Shown here in pieces: positions 38,175 to 42,755 of a DNA stretch of 42,755 nucleotides (positions within the stretch are counted from its first letter, which is position 1; every line of letters begins with the position of its first letter). Origin of the DNA: a virus; the IMG/VR virus record IMGVR_UViG_3300020734_000006, positions 1 through 42,755 of that record, one strand, 5' to 3'. The notes below the pieces were generated by a model. The model was not told the DNA's origin and searched no databases. It saw nothing but the letters and a program-made list of their open reading frames with translations. The translations under genes and the position numbers were made by a program.

Positions 38175-38605
38175 TCTATCTCCCAAGGAAAGACCAACCA
38201 TTTGTTTAATAATTGTTTTGTGCCGTAAAACTTTAAAGGCGGTAAGTCACTATTATGATATAACACTGCAAAATCCGCAGATGGGTGACATGCTTGCAAA
38301 CGGTTTATGGTTTTACCTGTATCATAAATTTCATCAACAAATAATAAATTAGGTAAACCGTCGCCTAATTGTGAATCAGGCCAAACTACATACATAGGCA
38401 ACTTTAACCGATGACTAAGCATTACTGCAGGCACCAATCCACCTCTAAGGACACCAACAACTGCATCATATTGCTTACCACTTTTACGAATTTGCGTGGT
38501 TAGTTGATCAACTAAAAATTCGATTGTAGACCAATCAATAAAGACTTTTTCTTTCTTCATTCCGGGCTCCCAATACGTGTATTCTATAGTTGAAAAATCA
38601 ACCAT
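38171..38605 (-). CDS. Phosphoribosyltransferase-domain protein
   Basis: The 144-residue protein has VGVLRGGLVPA (51-60), corresponding to the PPi loop, and NLLFVDEIYDTGKT, a PRPP-binding motif with Asp91-Glu92 and Asp95-Thr-Gly-Lys-Thr, as in type I phosphoribosyltransferases for purine salvage (hypoxanthine/xanthine type). It joins a base to PRPP. A second in-frame ATG at 38560 is possible. It overlaps the winged-helix gene by eight bases. Confidence 0.8.
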   Translation of the reverse strand: MVDFSTIEYTYWEPGMKKEKVFIDWSTIEFLVDQLTTQIRKSGKQYDAVVGVLRGGLVPAVMLSHRLKLPMYVVWPDSQLGDGLPNLLFVDEIYDTGKTINRLQACHPSADFAVLYHNSDLPPLKFYGTKQLLNKWLVFPWEIE

Positions 38606-38885
38606 TGTCCGACTCTAAATATTGCGTACCTTTATCAGAGACCGACAACTCTTTAATTCGTAGATTATTATTCGGGTTTTCAACCTTCACATAATCATTG
38701 TTTCGAAGCCAAGTTAGGTTCATGTAAATGTGAGCTCTAGAACCGATTCGTTCTTTTTCAGCTGCTGTAGCTAAGTCTGTGATCTTAATCGGCCCTTGTT
38801 CTCGAATTAAATCAAGAACTATTTCTGCAACATGTGACATTTCTGCCTGTTGACGTTTTTGATGCCATGCTAAAGGTGTTCTCAT
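38598..38885 (-). CDS. Winged helix-type DNA-binding protein
   Basis: The 95-residue protein contains AEIVLDLIREQGPIKITDLATAAEKERIGSRAHIYMNLTWLRNNDYVKVE, a helix-turn-helix followed by a wing-like beta hairpin. The shape fits a small transcription regulator. It is translated after a 35-residue membrane protein gene with a four-base overlap. It may control one of the - strand promoters. Confidence 0.6.
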   Translation of the reverse strand: MRTPLAWHQKRQQAEMSHVAEIVLDLIREQGPIKITDLATAAEKERIGSRAHIYMNLTWLRNNDYVKVENPNNNLRIKELSVSDKGTQYLESDNG

Positions 38886-38989
38886 AGGTCAAGTATCCCA
38901 TAAGCAAACATGCAACCTAGTACAATTCCTGTTACAGCCAAAGCTATAACTTCTAACCATTGTGGAATGTTGTATTTATCTAAAAACAT
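38882..38989 (-). CDS. 35-residue single-span membrane protein
   Basis: From ATG 38987-38989 to TGA at 38882-38884 a 35-residue frame encodes MFLDKYNIPQW, then LEVIALAVTGIVLGCMFAYGIL, then DL. AAAGGA lies upstream as a ribosome site. The stop overlaps the start of the winged-helix gene. It lies directly after a terminator and is the first gene of the following operon. The membrane helix and overlaps support the call. Confidence 0.6.
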   Translation of the reverse strand: MFLDKYNIPQWLEVIALAVTGIVLGCMFAYGILDL

Positions 38990-39004
38990 TCTGTTTCCTT
39001 TCAT

Positions 39005-39040
39005 ATAAACAAAAAGGGGCATAGTGTTTAGCTATACCCC
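39005..39040 (-). terminator. Intrinsic terminator after the DUF932 gene
   Basis: On the - strand GGGGTATAG (complement of 39032-39040) pairs with CTATGCCCC (39016-39024), with one G-T pair, around a 7-base loop, followed by TTTTTGTTT. It lies just after the DUF932 stop at 39047 and before the next start at 38989. The genes after it need read-through or a promoter that I did not find. Confidence 0.8.
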
Positions 39041-39046
39041 ACCATA

Positions 39047-39988
39047 TTAAGCAGCTAGCAATAAGTTATCCAATGCCTTTTGCTTAAGTGTTGCACCATA
39101 ACCAAACCATGCACTACGGATACGTGCATCATCGGTTCTAGCATTTTCCCAATCAACTAATTGTGTAACCGCATTTAATGCACCCCATGCAGTACCATTT
39201 GCTGATTCCAGATCACTGCCAATACCACGACCTTCAAACAAATCCAAGGCACGTAATGCTTGGCGGCTTGGTTTGTCCTCGGTACCACCTAATACATTGA
39301 CAAAGATTTGTTTGGCTTTTGCGGAGTCCAACTTAATCCGTGCTAATGTTTCGGCAGTTGTTTGAAATGCCTTAAAGCCAGCATTAATTTCACCTAATTT
39401 CTTAAGCACATCAGAAGGATCAAAGATGGAATTATGTCTAACTTTAACTGCTTGACCTTGATTTTGTGCAATTTGCATTGTATTGTTGCATACCACACGG
39501 ACCGTAGTCAATCTTGCTTGTGTTGCCAATGAACCATCGGCTGATGAAGCTAATAACAAATACTGCATTACTTTATCGCCTGCAAGGTTAAATTCACCTT
39601 CCATTTTAGCGAGTGCCCAATAATGTGCACCGTTGCGTAATACACCAGCTGTTTCAAGTTGTGCAACAGGGCCAATAATTTCTTTAAAGAAATGTAGGAC
39701 CTCAATAGGTTGTACAATTTTGTAACGGTTGGACACAATACCTAAGGCTTCTGTTGTGTCTTTACGATAGATTACTGTCTTACCGTTATAAACATGGTTA
39801 ATTCTATCTGCAGTAGGTTGAAATAAAATAGGTGTGGTTAATAATTGAAAATCAAGACCGCTTTCTTTTGCCCAAGTATCGATAGGTGCATCAGCGGTTA
39901 ATTGTTGACCAAGACCATGCCATGGTGTTTCACCGACATAGGCAATAGCATCCTTGCCGTCGATTGTTTTGGCTATCATATGTGCCAT
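39047..39988 (-). CDS. DUF932 phage/plasmid-like protein
   Basis: The 313-residue protein begins MAHMIAKTIDGKDAIAYVGETPWHGLGQQL and contains LGIVSNRYKIVQP, TTVRVVCNNT and the Trp-rich C-terminus QLVDWENARTDDARIRSAWFGYGA, the signature of DUF932 (TIGR03299), common in phages and plasmids and often highly expressed. Its biochemical role is unknown; replication-related functions have been suggested. It has its own promoter near 40060 and a terminator after it, so it forms a single-gene unit. GGAG lies upstream of ATG 39988. Confidence 0.8.
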   Translation of the reverse strand: MAHMIAKTIDGKDAIAYVGETPWHGLGQQLTADAPIDTWAKESGLDFQLLTTPILFQPTADRINHVYNGKTVIYRKDTTEALGIVSNRYKIVQPIEVLHFFKEIIGPVAQLETAGVLRNGAHYWALAKMEGEFNLAGDKVMQYLLLASSADGSLATQARLTTVRVVCNNTMQIAQNQGQAVKVRHNSIFDPSDVLKKLGEINAGFKAFQTTAETLARIKLDSAKAKQIFVNVLGGTEDKPSRQALRALDLFEGRGIGSDLESANGTAWGALNAVTQLVDWENARTDDARIRSAWFGYGATLKQKALDNLLLAA

Positions 39989-40050
39989 ATAAAGCTCCTT
40001 ATTAAAGTTAAGAATTACGAATTAAACTTACAACCTGTATTACTAACTAC

Positions 40051-40078
40051 AAGTACATTATACCACATAATTGTACTT
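40051..40078 (-). promoter_or_regulatory. Promoter with near-palindromic operator
   Basis: A TATAAT (complement of 40057-40062) lies about 70 bases upstream of the DUF932 start. AAGTAC (40051-40056) and GTACTT (40073-40078) flank it as an inverted repeat, and ATTAT/ATAAT extends the pairing with one base inserted. A -35 hexamer is poor. The -10 context GTGGTATAATGT matches that of the 36340 promoter. It probably needs an activator or a phage-modified polymerase. Confidence 0.55.
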
Positions 40079-40102
40079 TTGAATATCATCATATGAAATA
40101 AA

Positions 40103-42142
40103 TTAAAAATTTGTTCTCTGAATTAATTTCTCGATTGCAAGGTTGGTTTTGTCTAATACGTCTTTATAGTTCACATTTAAGTCTCTTGCGGTTCTACCTA
40201 ATAAAAGACATCTTACTGGTTGTCCATCATGATTCTTAATCACTTTATTCTGCTGTACAAAACAAAGCTCATTAAATGAATTATTAATGTTGTGACTTGT
40301 GAGTCTTGCTGACTCATAGTCAAAATAACGAATTAATGTGGTCATCATACTCTTACTAAGTGCTGCCACACCATCAAGTTCTAAATCAACCCATTCCCAA
40401 ACATCCTGTGCAAACTGTGCCCATGCCGACTTACTGGCTTGTATTACTTCTTGCTTATGATCGGTCATTGGCGCTGGTGCTCGTGAATCAAATGTAGAAA
40501 GATCTCTTGTTGTGTAAAAATGCATCATGTGCTCAAAGCCTTGCTCTTCTTTACACCATGTTTTAACATCATGAATCATTGCATGGCATGCAATAGGGTC
40601 TAATGAATGGGGAATATAAATGGCTTCCCGCCTTGCACCTTCATTTACTGTAGTCACTTTTGCATGATTGGTTGTAAATGCATAGTTAATGTAATTTGTA
40701 ATTGAGAATACATCTTGGTTTTTAATCTCGATAGGAATCGAGTCATTGGTTACGTAGTTTTTCACTGTATCTGCATGCCTTGCATTGTCAGTGCTTGGCT
40801 CATCTACAATAATCAATATGCGGTTCAATAGAAATGAGTTGAACCTCTCAAATAACCGATCAGGGCCTAATGACAGTGATAATTCTCCCATCATTTCTGC
40901 TATCCAACCTACAGTAAAGCTTTTACCAATGCCTTGCCTTGGACTAATAAACTGAATGGTTGTGTTGTTTCTTTCCCAAGGTTTTTGTAAAAACTGTGCA
41001 ACCCAATTATGGAAAAACTCTTCAAACTCTGGAGCATCTTTAAAAAAGTATTTGCACCAATGCAGCCATGGATCACATGGTCCTGCAAGTGGCTCATATT
41101 TCCAGTTTTTCGTGAAATTATAGTAGCCGTCGGGCGTAATGTTAAACCCTTGGTGTTGTGGAAACATGCCTAATCCTTTTAGATTCAGGCGCTTGCTCCA
41201 AGCGGGATAAGCATCTGCTAATTTTGCGATAGTCATTCGACCATTTGGCCCAGGACGAAGCCACGACTGATTAGCAAGTTCCGTGCGTATTCTTTGACTG
41301 CTCATTTGCATGCCGTCAGATAAGCGTACCCATTGCCCATTAAATATTCCCCATTGTGTTCTAGCGGTGTACAAATAGTATTCCTCACTATTCTTCACCA
41401 TGGTTGGATCTATACAATCATTTAAAACCTCTGATAATGTGCCACCAATTTCTAGGTGATCATCAATTGCATATTTCTGGCCTTTAATGGACTTAAACTT
41501 ACCAATGCGGCATAAATGTACTTTGGCTCCAAGACCTGCAAGTGTAATTGCTAATTTAGTCTCTTCCAATGCAACCTGATCATTGGGCTCACCGTCTTCA
41601 TATTTCCCGTCATAATCAAAGAGAATATACACGTCTCGTGAGGCTAATCCTTTACTGTATAGGATCGCCATTAGGTCTTTGTGTATTGGCAGCTTGGATT
41701 TGTCGGTCCAAGATGATACACCTGCAAGGGCTAAACAGATATGCGGCAATCCTTCTTTTTGAATTGCCTTGGTGATTGCGTGAGCTTTAAACTCACCTTC
41801 TGTAATAATAAGCGGCAATCCTAAATTCGTTCGGGCTGTTGCCCACATCGAGTTCTTAGGAAAATAAATGTGAGAGCCTGAATGCTGCCGTTGGCTATAC
41901 TTTCTTTTTCCGCGCGGATTCAGAACGCGAACGCGAACAAAATCTGTTTCGTTTCCGTCCATATCAAAATACGGAATCTTTACTGATGCCGAAAACTCAG
42001 GAAAACCGAGAAGTGTTTGTGTGTCTTGTTCGCTTAAATATTGTAGACCGAGGGCATTAATATCATCTTGATCAAAATTACGTGATTCTAGGAAGTCCTG
42101 ATATAATTGTTCGGGTCTAATTGTTTGTTCATTGAAACCCAA
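40103..42142 (-). CDS. Primase-helicase (DUF3854 TOPRIM-like plus SF3/DUF5906 helicase)
   Basis: The 679-residue protein has two parts. Residues 1-245 resemble the TOPRIM-like DUF3854 primase: IITEGEFKA (112-120) and LFDYDGK (174-180) with acidic metal residues. Residues 360-560 form a helicase of the DUF5906/P4-like SF3 type, with Walker A PRQGIGKS (401-408), Walker B ILIIVDEPS (442-450) and FTTNH (489-493) as motif C. It would prime and unwind at the origin. The start is TTG at 42142, preceded by AAGGAG. Its promoter region contains three strong hairpins. Confidence 0.85.
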   Translation of the reverse strand: MGFNEQTIRPEQLYQDFLESRNFDQDDINALGLQYLSEQDTQTLLGFPEFSASVKIPYFDMDGNETDFVRVRVLNPRGKRKYSQRQHSGSHIYFPKNSMWATARTNLGLPLIITEGEFKAHAITKAIQKEGLPHICLALAGVSSWTDKSKLPIHKDLMAILYSKGLASRDVYILFDYDGKYEDGEPNDQVALEETKLAITLAGLGAKVHLCRIGKFKSIKGQKYAIDDHLEIGGTLSEVLNDCIDPTMVKNSEEYYLYTARTQWGIFNGQWVRLSDGMQMSSQRIRTELANQSWLRPGPNGRMTIAKLADAYPAWSKRLNLKGLGMFPQHQGFNITPDGYYNFTKNWKYEPLAGPCDPWLHWCKYFFKDAPEFEEFFHNWVAQFLQKPWERNNTTIQFISPRQGIGKSFTVGWIAEMMGELSLSLGPDRLFERFNSFLLNRILIIVDEPSTDNARHADTVKNYVTNDSIPIEIKNQDVFSITNYINYAFTTNHAKVTTVNEGARREAIYIPHSLDPIACHAMIHDVKTWCKEEQGFEHMMHFYTTRDLSTFDSRAPAPMTDHKQEVIQASKSAWAQFAQDVWEWVDLELDGVAALSKSMMTTLIRYFDYESARLTSHNINNSFNELCFVQQNKVIKNHDGQPVRCLLLGRTARDLNVNYKDVLDKTNLAIEKLIQRTNF

Positions 42143-42190
42143 GTCAATGCTCCTTCAAATTGTTAGATGACTTCATTGGTCTATCCTCTT

Positions 42191-42223
42191 AATCCCCGAT
42201 GTTTCTGCATTGGGGATTTTTTT
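42191..42223 (+). terminator. Hairpin with U-tract reading on the + strand
   Basis: AATCCCCGATG (42191-42201) pairs with CATTGGGGATT (42208-42218), with one G-T pair, around TTTCTG, followed by T7 at 42217-42223. It would end + strand transcription. Read on the - strand, the U-tract is missing. No + strand gene ends nearby, so it may block antisense transcripts or form part of a regulatory RNA. Confidence 0.7.
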
Positions 42224-42257
42224 GTTCATAATCTTTACTTAATACTATGCACTATTC

Positions 42258-42281
42258 ACCCGGCACTTTTTTGTGCCGGGT
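42258..42281. repeat. Perfect 9-bp inverted repeat with T6/A6 loop
   Basis: ACCCGGCAC (42258-42266) and GTGCCGGGT (42273-42281) are perfect complements around TTTTTT. The stem is GC-rich in AT-rich surroundings. No U-tract follows on either strand. It lies 40 bases from the + strand terminator hairpin. Confidence 0.7.
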
Positions 42282-42292
42282 AACTATCATAA

Positions 42293-42345
42293 CACCAATT
42301 AGCAGCTTAGCAGTAACTTATCGGTGTTTTGCTAAGTAATTGGTG
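42293..42345. repeat. Long two-step inverted repeat over the stop of the next gene
   Basis: CACCAATTA (42293-42301) pairs with TAATTGGTG (42337-42345), and inside it CTTAGC (42306-42311) with GCTAAG (42331-42336), separated by four bases on one side. The structure covers the end of the gene at 42307-42651. Its transcript would form a long imperfect stem just before the two other hairpins. Confidence 0.65.
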
Positions 42346-42651
42346 AATTCTTAGTACTACATCACGAGATTTTCCACCAATATGCCATGTGCGAATCTCT
42401 TCTTTGTTTTTACCTGAAGGACCGCAATAGTTCTTACCGTCTTTCCAGTTATAAATGGTAGCAACTTCGCCATCGGGAAATTCTATGTACCACTCGGCAT
42501 CACATTTGAAGTCATCAAAATGATCAGAAGGTTCGCCAAACATATCAACCAATGTGGTATATGGCAAATTATGTAAGTAGGCTTGCAATGATGTGCCGTT
42601 GGCTGTGATGGAATCGTCATCATTATGCGTTAAAAAGGGCTTATCGGTCAT
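42307..42651 (-). CDS. Conserved phage hypothetical protein
   Basis: The 114-residue protein has TSLQAYLHNLPYTTLVDMFG, FKCDAEWYIEFPDGEVATIYNWKDGK and a C-terminal TWHIGGKSRDVVLRIHQLL. The combination of FG-x-P...K-x-D-x-EW and ATIYNWK occurs in many small phage proteins of unknown role that look like an alpha-beta fold. Its start overlaps the partial gene at the edge (ATGA) and its stop is inside the hairpin. Confidence 0.6.
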   Translation of the reverse strand: MTDKPFLTHNDDDSITANGTSLQAYLHNLPYTTLVDMFGEPSDHFDDFKCDAEWYIEFPDGEVATIYNWKDGKNYCGPSGKNKEEIRTWHIGGKSRDVVLRIHQLLSKTPISYC

Positions 42652-42755
42652 ACTAACTCCTCATTGAGCCAAGGCTCGTGTTTATATTGATTTGAAATGG
42701 TAATACCGAAATGGTATGCCATTGCTTCTAGGGCTTCTCCAAATGATTGGTCTAG
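42648..42755 (-). CDS. 3' end of a gene entering from the right edge (partial)
   Basis: An open frame from the window edge to TGA at 42648-42650 encodes the last 35 residues, ending HEPWLNEELV. It overlaps the start of the next gene by four bases (ATGA), which supports it. The product is unknown. Confidence 0.6.
   Translation of the reverse strand, partial: LDQSFGEALEAMAYHFGITISNQYKHEPWLNEELV

Noticed and set aside
1-42755. tRNA genes, integrase or lysogeny module
   Set aside because: I looked for cloverleaf-like segments in the gaps and for recombinase motifs in all large frames and found none. They could exist outside the window.

Overview
The window is part of an AT-rich genome of a tailed double-stranded DNA phage (Caudoviricetes) that infects a Gram-negative bacterium. 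The Gram-negative host follows from a complete two-component spanin pair (Rz/Rz1 type) beside the endolysin. No integrase, excisionase, lysogeny repressor, tRNA or IS element was recognised, and the family A DNA polymerase has Phe at the position equivalent to E. coli Pol I F762, so a lytic lifestyle is likely. No tape-measure, sheath or baseplate genes are visible, while adaptor and nozzle-like proteins and putative ejection proteins are present. This points to a short-tailed (podovirus-like) particle. Terminase and portal are not in the window and presumably lie to the left. The types of small proteins present suggest an aquatic phage, but the host cannot be named from this sequence.

Layout. 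Positions 1-25568 are all on the + strand and form the late arm: end of a structural gene, major capsid protein, a putative head protein, a His/Lys/Gly-rich protein, small basic proteins, an adaptor-like protein with an inserted beta-sandwich, two large fibres (the second with an S74 self-processing chaperone), a 2OG-Fe(II) oxygenase, a lysis cassette (up to three small membrane proteins, i-spanin, embedded o-spanin, GH108 endolysin), a second adaptor, another fibre-like protein, a nozzle-like protein, a pair of duplicated cupin proteins, a GNAT-like protein, two cysteine-rich proteins, and two probable internal virion proteins, one with an M15 peptidase domain.

Positions 25553-42755 are all on the - strand and form the early/middle arm. 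Three promoter candidates with a shared -10 context (TGGTAYAATG) divide it. The one near 40060 drives a DUF932 gene that ends in a good intrinsic terminator. The one near 36340 drives a replication operon (dCMP deaminase, ssDNA-binding-like protein, family A DNA polymerase, Cas4-like PD-(D/E)XK nuclease, VRR-NUC nuclease, SNF2-type helicase). The one near 29370, sitting in a perfect 22-bp palindrome, drives a nucleotide-metabolism and small-gene operon (nucleoside deoxyribosyltransferase, HD 5'-nucleotidase, ThyX-like protein). A primase-helicase lies at 40103-42142, directly downstream of a cluster of strong hairpins that could be an origin or a regulatory RNA region.

The most unusual feature is a start-associated 18-bp repeat (coding strand AAAGGCACAAGAGAAATG) present eight times in the - strand arm. 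Each copy carries the start codon of one small gene, and six copies also encode the Lys/Glu-Ala-Gln-Glu-Lys tail of the gene upstream. It links a modular array of tiny genes, including two 31-32 residue membrane proteins, a 58-residue zinc-ribbon protein and three paralogues of an EPVAW...PLYTHPA family. The arrangement resembles a cassette-exchange system or a start-associated control element. Several of these genes are under 60 codons and easy to miss.
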